A DNA stretch of 64,000 nucleotides, from contig CBDCOU010000003.1 of the NCBI GenBank assembly GCA_965219935.1, forward strand, positions 1,178,001-1,242,000, read 5' to 3'. The stretch is from Bin34 sp965219935. GTDB lineage: Bacteria; Chloroflexota; Anaerolineae; Caldilineales; Caldilineaceae. The position numbers and the translations under genes are program-made. Position 1 is the first letter of the stretch; each line of letters begins with the position of its first letter. Positions 7,950-16,443 of the stretch are shown piece by piece. The notes beneath the pieces are model-generated. The model made no database searches. It was not told the origin of the DNA and saw only the letters and a list, made by a program, of their open reading frames with translations.

Positions 7950-9629
7950 CTAATTGGGTATCGATACAATCACGAAATCAGACCAAGGACTGTTCAAGTA
8001 GTCCCCCTCTGTTGTCGCTTTGGCCCGGATCCGGTAGTAGCACGTGCTGCCCCGTGCACAGTTGTGGGAATATGTGGTATTGGTGGTTTCGTGTGTGGTG
8101 GTTGACCCGGAGCACTGCTTATTCGCACATATCTGAAGTTGGTACTTGTCCAAGGCCGTGTGGGTCATGGCATTCCAGGCCAATGGCACACCTCCATCCA
8201 CACCGAAATTGCTAACCGTGAATCCGGTGACCGCAGACAACGGTTTCTTGGCAGTTGTGCATTGCACCGAAACCGGTTCCGAGGCGTAATTGTCGCCTAT
8301 GGACCGGATGCTGCGATAGTGGACAGTGAATTGATAGACAGAATTGGGAGACAACCCCGTCGCTGTGTAGCTTGTGGCGGTGCGCGGGACAGAGAACACG
8401 GAAGCGGTACAGTCAGTACAGTCCTCGAGAACCTCGACAACGAATTGGCTGATGCTTGATCTGGAGACTTGCAATGACCAGGTCAATTCCGCGGAATCGG
8501 CTGTGCATACTGCCGCAAGGCTCACCACCGGCGGAAAGAGCGTAGAGACTTCGACGATGCCCGCTGGGGTGCCTCCGGACGTGGTGCCGCGGGAGGCCGA
8601 GGGATCGGAATCCAGATAGTTGCTGTTGGGGACCGCCAGGGCGGTTATGCGGTAATAGTAGGTCAACATGGGCTCGAGACCGGTCACGGTGTGGCTGGTC
8701 TTCGTTTTGGCCGGCGTCGCCACCGCGAGGGGCTGGGGACAGCTGGCGTCAGCCGAACTGCACTCTTCAATCTTGTACTCGTCCAGGCCCGTCGTGGACG
8801 CCGGCGCATTCCACTGCAGTTTGACGGAGGTGCTGGTGACCTCGGAAGCGTGGAAGTTGTCCACCACCAGCCGAATTTTGGCAGTGCGCCCCGTGACGAT
8901 GGAGGAGGCTGCCGAATTCGAACAGGCACTGTTGGGGTCGGCCAAGGCCGTGATGCGGAAATGGTACGGTGTGTTGGCCGCGAGACTCGTCACGGTGTGG
9001 CTGGTAGCCGATCGGGCCGGCGTTGCTTCCACCCTGGCACCAGGACAGCCGACACCTGCCGTGTTGCAAGCCTCGATCCGGTACTGGTACGGCTGCGAAT
9101 CCTGGGGTGCGTCCCAAGTCATGGTAATACTCGAATCCGATACGCTGTCGATCGCGAATCCGGTCACGGCCGCCGGACACGGCATGGGCGTGGCGGTGCC
9201 CACAGTGCGGGCCTGACTCCGCTGTTGCAGAGCGGCCCTGAGCACGGGCGTGGGGGTGGCCGTAGGAGTGACGGAACGCGGGCGCCTCCTGGTGGGAGCA
9301 GGAGTTGGGACAGTGCAGTCGTCGCCGTGGTCCTGGCCCGCGTTCCTGCAATGCTTGTGGCAGGTGGTGCCATGCGAATGAAAAGGACTCAAGCAGACGG
9401 GCGCGTCCTCTGGAACGGGGTCTTCGTTTGGGGGCGCGGACGTGCAGTGGGGTTGATGGCAAATGGCTTTGCTGTGGCAGCCTCTTCCGTCGTGATCGTG
9501 TTCGTTCCATGAACTACAGCTGCTACTTTGGGCGTAGCCCGTATCCGGCCACCAGATCAATGCTGCCACCAGCAGAAGCAAGACCGCGCCAACGACAGCA
9601 ATGAAGCCCGGTGTTCTGTGCAATCTCAT
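7950..9629 (-). CDS. Secreted fibronectin type III repeat protein with Cys/His-rich N-terminus
   Basis: 559 residues from the ATG at 9629, chosen because it opens a signal peptide (MRLHRTP, a hydrophobic stretch, then GYAQ at about 34). Residues 35-108 are packed with Cys and His (HDHDGRGCHSK, CHQPHC, FHSHGTTCHKHC) and could bind metal or be disulfide-linked. A Thr/Pro/Ala linker (TATPTP) follows, then four FN3 domains at roughly 150-250, 252-350, 360-455 and 460-559. These contain typical W.AP, Y.I..C and T.Y.FRI.A patterns. No anchor is seen, so it is probably secreted. Function unknown; adhesion or carbohydrate binding is a guess. Confidence 0.85.
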   Translation of the reverse strand: MRLHRTPGFIAVVGAVLLLLVAALIWWPDTGYAQSSSCSSWNEHDHDGRGCHSKAICHQPHCTSAPPNEDPVPEDAPVCLSPFHSHGTTCHKHCRNAGQDHGDDCTVPTPAPTRRRPRSVTPTATPTPVLRAALQQRSQARTVGTATPMPCPAAVTGFAIDSVSDSSITMTWDAPQDSQPYQYRIEACNTAGVGCPGARVEATPARSATSHTVTSLAANTPYHFRITALADPNSACSNSAASSIVTGRTAKIRLVVDNFHASEVTSTSVKLQWNAPASTTGLDEYKIEECSSADASCPQPLAVATPAKTKTSHTVTGLEPMLTYYYRITALAVPNSNYLDSDPSASRGTTSGGTPAGIVEVSTLFPPVVSLAAVCTADSAELTWSLQVSRSSISQFVVEVLEDCTDCTASVFSVPRTATSYTATGLSPNSVYQFTVHYRSIRSIGDNYASEPVSVQCTTAKKPLSAVTGFTVSNFGVDGGVPLAWNAMTHTALDKYQLQICANKQCSGSTTTHETTNTTYSHNCARGSTCYYRIRAKATTEGDYLNSPWSDFVIVSIPN

Positions 9630-9675
9630 GGTTCGGTCTATCTCGCAGGGGTGTGACGGGAACCAGAACAAAAAC

Positions 9676-9693
9676 GGAATCCGGCCGGATTCC
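9676..9693. promoter_or_regulatory. Perfect 18-bp palindrome upstream of the FN3 gene
   Basis: The sequence ggaatccggccggattcc reads identically on both strands. It lies 47 bases before the FN3 start codon, between that codon and a very AT-rich island (about 9705-9785). It could be an operator for a dimeric repressor or a hairpin in the leader. No regulator gene is adjacent. Confidence 0.4.
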
Positions 9694-10134
9694 TTCCTTG
9701 TCAATCAAATGTTATCAAAATTTATTCAAGTTTATGCACACCGGCTATTTTGGTAATTTATTATTATTTTTGTATTTGATGCCGGCCGTAGCGGTAACGC
9801 CGGTACAACCCAGGTGCCACAGGAGGCACCGGATCTCCGGCAAGCTCAGCCCACAACCAAGCCGCGTGACCGTTTGAAAGCCGCCAGGCTGTACGTCCCC
9901 GCTCTCTTTTTGGGGAAGTGCAGCCGGTCAAGCACGGCCTACCCCAAGACCATCCCCGCCTTCGCGGATGCTCCGGCCCTCGTGCGTGTCACCCTCGGGA
10001 CCGGGCCCAAGGACCCGGTCCCGGCCGTCCCTCAATATGGAAAATCCCCGGTGTTGGGGGTTGCACTGCTCCACCGACTGAAAATAACCGGGACCACCCC
10101 TGCGACACACCGCTCAACGTTGCACAAAATCCAG
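9694..10134. other. Intergenic region with AT-rich island
   Basis: Bases 9705-9785 are far more AT-rich than the rest of the window (runs such as taatttattattatttttg) and probably hold the FN3 promoter. The rest is GC-rich, without a supported gene. It carries a 9-bp hairpin (9997-10005 with 10014-10022) that lies downstream of the PhyH gene and may end the ABC-oxygenase operon. Confidence 0.5.
9997..10022 (-). terminator. Hairpin downstream of the ABC/PhyH operon
   Basis: gggaccggg at 9997-10005 pairs with cccggtccc at 10014-10022, about 110 bases after the last stop codon of the operon. GC-rich without a T-tract, so the terminator role is tentative. Confidence 0.35.
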
Positions 10135-10890
10135 CTAAGGTCGTTCATACAACTCGGACCGCGTCCGCCCCACGCGGTGCCTGTTCAAATCCTGCATGGT
10201 GTCCGGCATGCGTTCAAACACCTCCGGCCAAACCGGCTGGTGCCCGCCTTCGCGGTACATGTTCCACCAGGCCGGATAGTAGGAAATGTTGAGGCCCATG
10301 CGATGTTCGTTTTCGCTGGTGTTGGCACCGTTGGCGTGCCAGACGCCAGCGTGCCAGAGTACGACGGAACCCCTCAAACCGGTAATCTTCTTCATTGCCG
10401 GATCGTCGGGCGGGAAACCGCGGGGCGGCCGCTCCCGGCGCAGATGACTGCCGGGGGCAATCAGCGTGGCGCCGTTGGACTCCGTGAAGTCCGAAAGCAT
10501 CCACATGCTGTTCACCAGCCACGGATCCTCCGGCAGCCGTGCCGGAAGGTCGCCCGTGGAGTCGACATGGACGCCTCCGGCCCGAGATCCCGGCTTGACC
10601 CACTTCGAGCAGATGGCACCGATGCGGACCTCGGTTTGCAAAACGCCGCGCACGGTCGCCAGGACATCCGCATGGGCCGCAAACCCCCAGGTTGCCTCCT
10701 CCAGGTTGGCGAGGCTGAAGAGAGTCTGGTAGAGATCGTCGTTGGGATCCTGAAACAGCGACCGGTTGGCCGGATCCAAATGCAGCTCGCGGCAGCGTTG
10801 TTCCAACGCCGCCGCCGTATCGGTCGGCACCGCGCCTTCAAGAACGCAGTACCCCTCCGTCATGAGTTCCTGGATGGGGTCAGTGGTCAT
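10135..10890 (-). CDS. Phytanoyl-CoA dioxygenase family protein (PhyH-like), copy 2
   Basis: 251-residue Fe(II)/2-oxoglutarate oxygenase of the PhyH family. The iron facial triad is visible as H108-V-D110 (GGVHVDSTG) and a distal His around 180-185 (LWHAGVWHANG), with R197 as 2-oxoglutarate anchor. The ATG at 10890 overlaps the stop of the preceding PhyH gene in an ATGA, so the two are translationally coupled. It is the last gene of the oligopeptide-type ABC operon, which suggests that the imported compound or its product is hydroxylated. The substrate need not be an acyl-CoA; bacterial members hydroxylate many small molecules. Confidence 0.9.
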   Translation of the reverse strand: MTTDPIQELMTEGYCVLEGAVPTDTAAALEQRCRELHLDPANRSLFQDPNDDLYQTLFSLANLEEATWGFAAHADVLATVRGVLQTEVRIGAICSKWVKPGSRAGGVHVDSTGDLPARLPEDPWLVNSMWMLSDFTESNGATLIAPGSHLRRERPPRGFPPDDPAMKKITGLRGSVVLWHAGVWHANGANTSENEHRMGLNISYYPAWWNMYREGGHQPVWPEVFERMPDTMQDLNRHRVGRTRSELYERP

Positions 10891-11720
10891 ACGCGTTCGG
10901 GGGCTAGCGGGTAGCCGTAGGGCCGTTCCTCGAATTTCGCGGGCATGGGCCACCCCTGACCACCCATCGTGTGGAACTTCTCGTCCATGCCACACAGCCA
11001 GAAGAACATCCGGGCCGAATCGCGGCTGTCCCGGAACTGGGGCCGGAAGGTCGGCGCACCACTCAGGTGGTACGGAGCATTGGCCAGGTCGAAGTCCTCT
11101 TCGATCCGCCAATCGCGTGTGGGCGGCGTTGTGCGCCAGTAGTTGTACTTGAGCAGTTGGCGCACCGAGGGTATCCGCGAGGCGCCGCGGCGGTGCCAGA
11201 TCGAGTAGACGGTCAGGAAGACGGAACCCGCAGGCGCCGATGTCTTGACCATGCCCTGGATCGCACCGTAGTGCCCCATGGTGGGCGAGGTGGCAAAGAG
11301 GAAGTGGGAACCCGGCAGCACCTCCGTGGGACCCATGTCGTCCGTGCAGGTCTGCGGCAGGTAGAAAACCTGGAGGTAGTGCAGTTCATGGGTGTAGTGG
11401 GAACCCCCATCCCGGTGCCAACCCTGTGCCGGTGCCGGGGTTTCCATACGGTGACTGCTCATGAGGTTGGGCAACGCGAAGTGTGCACCCAGCAGCGAGC
11501 GCACCGCCCCCGCCACTGCGGGATTCAGCAGCACCTCGTCACGAAACCAGGGTTCCTGGATGATCTCCGTCGGTTCGTGGCTGGGGTTGGCGTCCGTGTA
11601 TGCCAGTGTGCGCTGGTTTGTCTCCTCGCTCACCACACCCGGCAGCATGAGGTAGCCGTTCTTGCAGAACTCGAGCACCTCGGTGTCCGTCAGCGTGGCG
11701 GGACCATCGTGGGTCAGCAT
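10887..11720 (-). CDS. Phytanoyl-CoA dioxygenase family protein (PhyH-like), copy 1
   Basis: 277-residue PhyH-family oxygenase. H102-R-D104 in GWHRDGGSH and the distal H176 in SIWHRRGA are the iron-ligand candidates; KYNYWR supplies basic residues near the 2-oxoglutarate site. The ATG at 11720 was chosen for its GGAGGAGG ribosome site. It overlaps the stop of the small upstream gene by 7 bases and overlaps the next PhyH gene by 4. The two oxygenases are clearly different proteins rather than a recent duplication, so they may act on different positions or successive intermediates. Confidence 0.9.
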   Translation of the reverse strand: MLTHDGPATLTDTEVLEFCKNGYLMLPGVVSEETNQRTLAYTDANPSHEPTEIIQEPWFRDEVLLNPAVAGAVRSLLGAHFALPNLMSSHRMETPAPAQGWHRDGGSHYTHELHYLQVFYLPQTCTDDMGPTEVLPGSHFLFATSPTMGHYGAIQGMVKTSAPAGSVFLTVYSIWHRRGASRIPSVRQLLKYNYWRTTPPTRDWRIEEDFDLANAPYHLSGAPTFRPQFRDSRDSARMFFWLCGMDEKFHTMGGQGWPMPAKFEERPYGYPLAPERV

Positions 11721-12112
11721 CCCGTTCCTCCTCCCTGGGGGTTCGAATTCGAGCGGCGTTCCAATATGAACTCGCATCCCAGTCCGTAGGTCCGCTCCTC
11801 GTCAAGCAGCAGCGCCATGTTGGGGAACTGAACCACGCGCCACCCGTCGCGCATCGCTTCCAGCACGGACTGGTACGGGAAGTCTGCCACGCTGTCCGGT
11901 TCGGGCTGGACTTGCCCGCCGGCAACGAACTGAACGCCCAGTACCTGGGATGTCACGGAAGTCGTGGAGCACTGCAGGTACAGCAGGTCCTGCACCAAGT
12001 TGCCACTTTTCGGGATTTGCGCCAGCACTTGCCGCAGATGGTCCGCCTCCAGGGCGCCGCGGTCCAGCCTGTCGATACACTCTTCCACCAGACCGTGGAG
12101 GTCGCCGTTCAT
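11714..12112 (-). CDS. Small conserved-looking protein of unknown function in ABC/PhyH operon
   Basis: 132 residues. The start overlaps the OppF-like ATPase stop as ATGA, and its own end overlaps the first PhyH start by 7 bases, which strongly supports it as a real gene. It has a helical N-terminus (LVEECIDRLDRGALEADHL) and an alpha/beta C-terminal part with GWRVVQFPN and RTYGLGCEFILER. There is no signal peptide, membrane segment or catalytic motif I recognise. It may be an accessory subunit or substrate-handling protein of the oxygenases. Confidence 0.8.
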   Translation of the reverse strand: MNGDLHGLVEECIDRLDRGALEADHLRQVLAQIPKSGNLVQDLLYLQCSTTSVTSQVLGVQFVAGGQVQPEPDSVADFPYQSVLEAMRDGWRVVQFPNMALLLDEERTYGLGCEFILERRSNSNPQGGGTGC

Positions 12113-13158
12113 TGGATCGCTGTCTCCTCTGTGGGGGCGTCGACCCCCTGCAATGTTAGGGATTGGGCAAAGTGGCACCGGGCAAAGTGTCCCGGTTCAT
12201 GTTCAATCAACTCGGGCTCCTCCTCGGTACAGATGTCCTCGCGGTATTGGCATCGGGTGTGAAAGATGCAGCCGGGAGGCGGCTGCGACGGGTCCGGGAT
12301 CTCCCCTTCCATCAGGATCCGTTGCGACTCCTTGTGGGGATCCGGGCGGGGCACGGCGGAGAGCAACGCCTCGGTGTAGGGATGCAGGGGCCGCTCCATC
12401 ATGGTCCCCGTGGCAGCCACCTCGACCACTTTGCCGACATACATGACGGCGACGCGGTCGCTGATGTGTCGGACCACGCTCAGGTCGTGCGCAACAAACA
12501 AGTAGGTGAGTTGCATGTCCCGCTGCAAGTCCTGCAGCAGGTTGATCACCTGGGCCTGCACCGAAACATCCAGGGCCGAAACGGGTTCGTCGCAGACGAC
12601 GAGGCTCGGATGCAGGATCAGGGCCCGGGCAATGCCCAGACGCTGCCGCTGGCCTCCGGAGAAGCTGTGCGGATAGCGGCGCAGGTGCTCCACCTTGAGT
12701 CCGACCGCCTCCATCATCTCGGCCACCCGATCCTCCAGATCGCGTCCCTTGGCCAAGCCGTGAATGAGGAGGGGTTCGCCAATGGTCTCCAGTGCCGTCA
12801 TGCGCGGGTTCAACGAAGAGAACGGATCCTGGAAAATCATCTGCATGTGACGCCGGACCGCCTTCAGTTCGGCGCCGGAGAGTTGGGTCAGATCGTGCTG
12901 TTGGTCGCCCTCCCGAAACAGGATCGAGCCCGAGGTTGGAGGGAACACGCGGACGATCATCCGGCCCAGCGTGGTCTTGCCGCAGCCGGACTCGCCGACC
13001 AGGCCCAGGGTTTCCCCCGGCTCGATCGTCAGGTCCACGCCGTCGACCGCCTTCACGTGTCGAACCGTGCGCCGCAGCAGACCTTCCTTGACGGGAAAGT
13101 ACTTGCGCACAGCGTGCACTTCGAGCAGCGGGCCAGCGGCGCCGTTCTCATGCGCCAT
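12109..13158 (-). CDS. Oligopeptide/dipeptide ABC transporter ATP-binding protein (OppF-like)
   Basis: 349 residues. Walker A GESGCGKTT, Q-loop FQDPFSSLNPR, ABC signature SFSGGQRQR, Walker B LVVCDEPVSALD and the C-terminal oligo_HPY cysteine-rich tail (GCIFHTRCQY...C) are all present. This is the OppF/DppF type of peptide importers. The second of two adjacent ATGs (13158) is 6 bases after a GGAGG; it overlaps the OppD stop by about 11 bases. It powers the permeases encoded just upstream. Because two other DppBC pairs in the window lack ATPases, it may also serve them. Confidence 0.92.
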   Translation of the reverse strand: MAHENGAAGPLLEVHAVRKYFPVKEGLLRRTVRHVKAVDGVDLTIEPGETLGLVGESGCGKTTLGRMIVRVFPPTSGSILFREGDQQHDLTQLSGAELKAVRRHMQMIFQDPFSSLNPRMTALETIGEPLLIHGLAKGRDLEDRVAEMMEAVGLKVEHLRRYPHSFSGGQRQRLGIARALILHPSLVVCDEPVSALDVSVQAQVINLLQDLQRDMQLTYLFVAHDLSVVRHISDRVAVMYVGKVVEVAATGTMMERPLHPYTEALLSAVPRPDPHKESQRILMEGEIPDPSQPPPGCIFHTRCQYREDICTEEEPELIEHEPGHFARCHFAQSLTLQGVDAPTEETAIQ

Positions 13159-14221
13159 CATCGGCCTCCGGCACCTGGTCGTACAGGAAGCAGCGCACAT
13201 GGTGATCGGGCGCGCATGCGGCCAAGGCCGGCACCGCCGCGTCGCAACGGCCCGGCATGAAATCCCCGCAGCGGTCCGCATAGGCGCAACCCGCCGGCAC
13301 ATGGAAGGGATCGGGAACCGACCCCTCGATGGCGGTCAGGCGTTCGGCCTCCACAGAGTCGATGCGCGGGATTGACTGCAGCAGGGCCCGCGTGTAGGGG
13401 TGGGCCGGATGATCAAAGAGGTCGGCGACCGAAGCCCGTTCCACGACCCTGCCAAGGTACATGACCGCAACCTCGTCCGCAATCTCGGCGATCACCCCCA
13501 AGTCATGGGTAATGAAGAGGATCGCCATGCCGTACTCGGCCTGCAGCCGCGACAGCAGCTCCAGAATCTGGGCCTGCACGGTCACGTCCAGGGCGGTGGT
13601 GGGCTCGTCCGCGATTAACAGCAGCGGATTGCAGGAAAGCGCCAAGGCGATCATGGCCCGTTGGCGCATGCCGCCCGACATCTGATGCGGATAGGAATCC
13701 GCGACCGCGGCGGGCCGTGCGATGCCCATCTGCTCCAGCAGGGACACGGTCCGCTCCCGGGCTTCGGTCCGGCGTACTTCGGGCAGATGAAGGAGTATCG
13801 TTTCCTCGATTTGGTTGCCGATGGTATGCATCGGACCGAACGATGTCATCGGCTCCTGGAAGATCATCGCAATCTCATTGCCGCGCACCTCCCGGATCAC
13901 GGAACCGGTCGCGTCCAGGGTTGCCAAGTCGAGCGGCACGTCCTCGGCCCGGTCGTCCTTGCGGTGCCACAACTGAATCTCTCCGGCCTCAATCCGCCCG
14001 GGCGGCGAAGGCAATATGCGCAGGATGGCCTGGGCCGTGACGGACTTGCCGCAGCCGGACTCGCCGATCACCCCCAACGTGCGGCCGGCATGGACATCCA
14101 GATCGACATCCTCAACGGCGTGGACAACCCCTTCCTGCAGGAAGAAGCGGACCTTCAAGCCGCGGATGGTCAGCAGGGTGTCGGGCGATGCATCCACGGT
14201 TCCGCGACCGTTACTGGGCAT
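13148..14221 (-). CDS. Oligopeptide/dipeptide ABC transporter ATP-binding protein (OppD-like)
   Basis: 357 residues. Walker A GESGCGKSV, Q-loop FQEPMTSFGP, signature MSGGMRQR, Walker B LLIADEPTTALD and the oligo_HPY tail (GCAYADRC...RC) mark an OppD/DppD ATPase. The ATG at 14221 overlaps the permease stop by about 11 bases; a GTG at 14251 in the same frame is possible but adds ten residues without homology. It partners the OppF-like ATPase in the same operon. Confidence 0.92.
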   Translation of the reverse strand: MPSNGRGTVDASPDTLLTIRGLKVRFFLQEGVVHAVEDVDLDVHAGRTLGVIGESGCGKSVTAQAILRILPSPPGRIEAGEIQLWHRKDDRAEDVPLDLATLDATGSVIREVRGNEIAMIFQEPMTSFGPMHTIGNQIEETILLHLPEVRRTEARERTVSLLEQMGIARPAAVADSYPHQMSGGMRQRAMIALALSCNPLLLIADEPTTALDVTVQAQILELLSRLQAEYGMAILFITHDLGVIAEIADEVAVMYLGRVVERASVADLFDHPAHPYTRALLQSIPRIDSVEAERLTAIEGSVPDPFHVPAGCAYADRCGDFMPGRCDAAVPALAACAPDHHVRCFLYDQVPEADDGA

Positions 14222-15347
14222 AGGGATCGGCCGCGTCGCGCAGGCCGTCACCCAGGAAGTTGAACATCAGCACCGTGAGGATTATGAAAAGACAGGGAAA
14301 GAGAAGCCAAGGATGGTGTGCCACGGCCACGATTTGCTGCGCGTCCTGCAACAGGACACCCCAACTGACCGCCGGCGGCTGCAGACCCAGACCAATGAAG
14401 CTCAGGGCGGTTTCACCCAGGATCATGCCTGGAATCGACAACGTAATGGAAACCACGATGTAGGACAGGAAAAGGGGCAGCAGATGGCGTGACACAATGC
14501 GCCATTGACTGGCCCCGGCCACAATCGCGGCGACCGTGAAGTCCTCCTCCCGCAGTGCCAGCAACTTGCTCCTCACGACACGCGCCAATCCCGCCCAGCC
14601 GACGATGGCCAAAACCACCGTGATGGCAAAGTAGTTCTGGACGGTATCCCAGTCCCTGGGCAACGCGGCGGCCAGGGCCATCCAGAGCGGGATGGTGGGA
14701 ATGGAAATCAGCAGGTCGATTCCCCGCTGAATTGCTTCGTCCACCAAACCACCGACATAACCGGAAATACCGCCGAACGTCAGTCCCAAGACAAAGCTGA
14801 TCAATACTCCCAGCAGACCGATGGTCAACGAAATGCGCGATCCGTACACGACGCGCGAGAAGACATCCTGGCCGAAGCGGTCACTGCCGAAGAGGAAGAC
14901 GGGTGCCTCGGGTGTCCCCGTACCGAACAGATGCCGCGACATGGGGAGCAAACCCCACATCTTGTATTCGGAGCCGCGGACGAAGAACCGAATGGGAAAC
15001 CGTTGGCCCTCCACTTCCGAAAATTCGCGCCGGAAGGTCTCGCGGTTGAGGCCCCCTTCGCGCGCGTAGACATACGGCTGCACGAAATTGCCGTCCGCGT
15101 CACGGACGCGGATGCGCGACGGGGGTGCGTGCAACAGCTCGCGGAACTCCTCCCGCGGGCCATAGGGAGCAACAAACTCGCAGAATGTTGCGATCAGGTA
15201 GAGCAGAAGCAGCACGGGGCCGGCGACCATAGCCAGCCGGTGCTGCCGGAAGCGCCACCAGATGAGGGTGGTCTGGGAAGCAAAGTAGTAGCGCTCTTCG
15301 TCCCGGTCCGTGCTGGGGGATCGGCGTTCGGCATCGGAATGGGTCAC
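14211..15347 (-). CDS. Oligopeptide ABC transporter permease (DppC-like)
   Basis: 378 residues with a GTG start at 15347 that overlaps the DppB-like stop as GTGA. An N-terminal cytoplasmic stretch is followed by TM1 (about residues 40-60), a long external insert of about 130 residues (PPSRIRVRDADG to LFGTGT), then the canonical FGSDRFGQDVFSRVVYG element. Five more helices include the EAA-type loop (AAIVAGASQWRIVSRHLLP). The insert is longer than in E. coli DppC. Forms the channel with the next gene product. Confidence 0.9.
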   Translation of the reverse strand: MTHSDAERRSPSTDRDEERYYFASQTTLIWWRFRQHRLAMVAGPVLLLLYLIATFCEFVAPYGPREEFRELLHAPPSRIRVRDADGNFVQPYVYAREGGLNRETFRREFSEVEGQRFPIRFFVRGSEYKMWGLLPMSRHLFGTGTPEAPVFLFGSDRFGQDVFSRVVYGSRISLTIGLLGVLISFVLGLTFGGISGYVGGLVDEAIQRGIDLLISIPTIPLWMALAAALPRDWDTVQNYFAITVVLAIVGWAGLARVVRSKLLALREEDFTVAAIVAGASQWRIVSRHLLPLFLSYIVVSITLSIPGMILGETALSFIGLGLQPPAVSWGVLLQDAQQIVAVAHHPWLLFPCLFIILTVLMFNFLGDGLRDAADPYAQ

Positions 15348-16342
15348 GGCGCAATGCTCTCGAAACGGATGCGCGGATCGAGCCAGGTAAGCAGGATGTC
15401 GGAAATAAGGGTGCCGATCACCGTCAGACAACTCAGGATCAGGACGATGCTGCCGGCAAGGTACATATCCTGGTTGAGCAGCGCGGTCAGCAGGAGCGGA
15501 CCCGTCGTTGGGATGTTCATCACCATCGACACCAGCACCTCGCCCGAGATGATGCCGGGCAGCAGCCACCCGATCGTGCTGATGATGGGGTTGATCGCCG
15601 TGCGTACCGGATACTTGATCAGGTTGCGGATCTCCGGCAGCCCCTTGGACCGGGCCGTGATCACGTATTGGCGCCTGAGCTCATCCAGCAACGTGCCGCG
15701 CATGGTGCGAATTAGCGAGGCCGTACCGGCCATGCCAATGATAACGACCGGAATCCAGAGGTGTTTGAGCAGATCAACGACCTTGCCCCAAGACCAGACG
15801 GCATCCATGTACTCGGGCGAAAACAAGCCGATGGCACTCATGTTGAACTGTTTGAAGGCAATCCAGAGCGCGACCAGGGCCAAAAGAAAAGAGGGTACGG
15901 ATATCCCAATGAACCCGACAAAGGTCCAAAAATAGTCAAGCAGGGAATACTGGTTGGTGGCCGAAAGAATTCCGATGGGAACGGCCACCACAAAAACAAA
16001 CACCGTCGTGGCCAGCGAAATGGCCACGGTCAGGGGGACGCGGTCTGCCAACAGCTCGGATACCGGTTCCTGGAACTGGAACGACACCCCGAAATCGCGG
16101 TAAACCACAATGCGCCGCAGCCAAATCAGGTACTGCACATGCATCGGCTTGTCGAGGCCGAAGACGCGCTTGAGCATCTCCACCTCCTCTTCCGCCACGG
16201 TGGTCCCGGCGGCCTCCAACTGCATGATGTACAGCGTCAGGTAGTCACCGGGAGGCAATTGGATCAGCACGAAGGTGATGACCGAGATGATGAACAGCAA
16301 CGGAATCAGGATGAGGATCCTGCGGACCGTGTAGACAAGCAC
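15344..16342 (-). CDS. Oligopeptide ABC transporter permease (DppB-like)
   Basis: 332 residues. The N-terminal transmembrane helix MLVYTVRRILILIP and the GLDKPMHVQYLIWL segment are typical of DppB. An EAA-type loop reads ITARSKGLPEIRNLIKYPVR and the protein ends LDPRIRFESIAP. About six transmembrane helices. It lies 101 bases after the SBP gene, with a hairpin in between, and is coupled to the DppC-like gene. Confidence 0.92.
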   Translation of the reverse strand: MLVYTVRRILILIPLLFIISVITFVLIQLPPGDYLTLYIMQLEAAGTTVAEEEVEMLKRVFGLDKPMHVQYLIWLRRIVVYRDFGVSFQFQEPVSELLADRVPLTVAISLATTVFVFVVAVPIGILSATNQYSLLDYFWTFVGFIGISVPSFLLALVALWIAFKQFNMSAIGLFSPEYMDAVWSWGKVVDLLKHLWIPVVIIGMAGTASLIRTMRGTLLDELRRQYVITARSKGLPEIRNLIKYPVRTAINPIISTIGWLLPGIISGEVLVSMVMNIPTTGPLLLTALLNQDMYLAGSIVLILSCLTVIGTLISDILLTWLDPRIRFESIAP

Positions 16343-16377
16343 GGGAGATCTGACTTCTGAACGGAGGTTGGACCCGC

Positions 16378-16413
16378 GCCGCCCGCCCCCGCGCCAAGGC
16401 GGGAACGGGCGGC
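16378..16413 (-). terminator. Intra-operon hairpin between SBP and permease genes
   Basis: 16378-16392 pairs with 16399-16413: a 15-bp stem that is perfect if two U-G pairs are allowed in the minus-strand RNA, with a 6-base loop. No T-tract. Such hairpins after the binding-protein gene commonly stabilise its mRNA or reduce read-through so that SBP is made in excess over the membrane subunits. Confidence 0.55.
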
Positions 16414-16443
16414 CGGCCCATCTCTACGGAACAGTCCGCAGCG

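Noticed and set aside
9611..9877. 88-codon plus-strand frame across the AT-rich island
   Set aside because: Overlaps the FN3 signal-peptide region antisense; the hydrophobic stretch comes from AT-rich DNA and there is no ribosome site.
11739..11756. gggttcgaattcg as a possible tRNA T-arm
   Set aside because: Lies in the end of the small operon protein; no cloverleaf.
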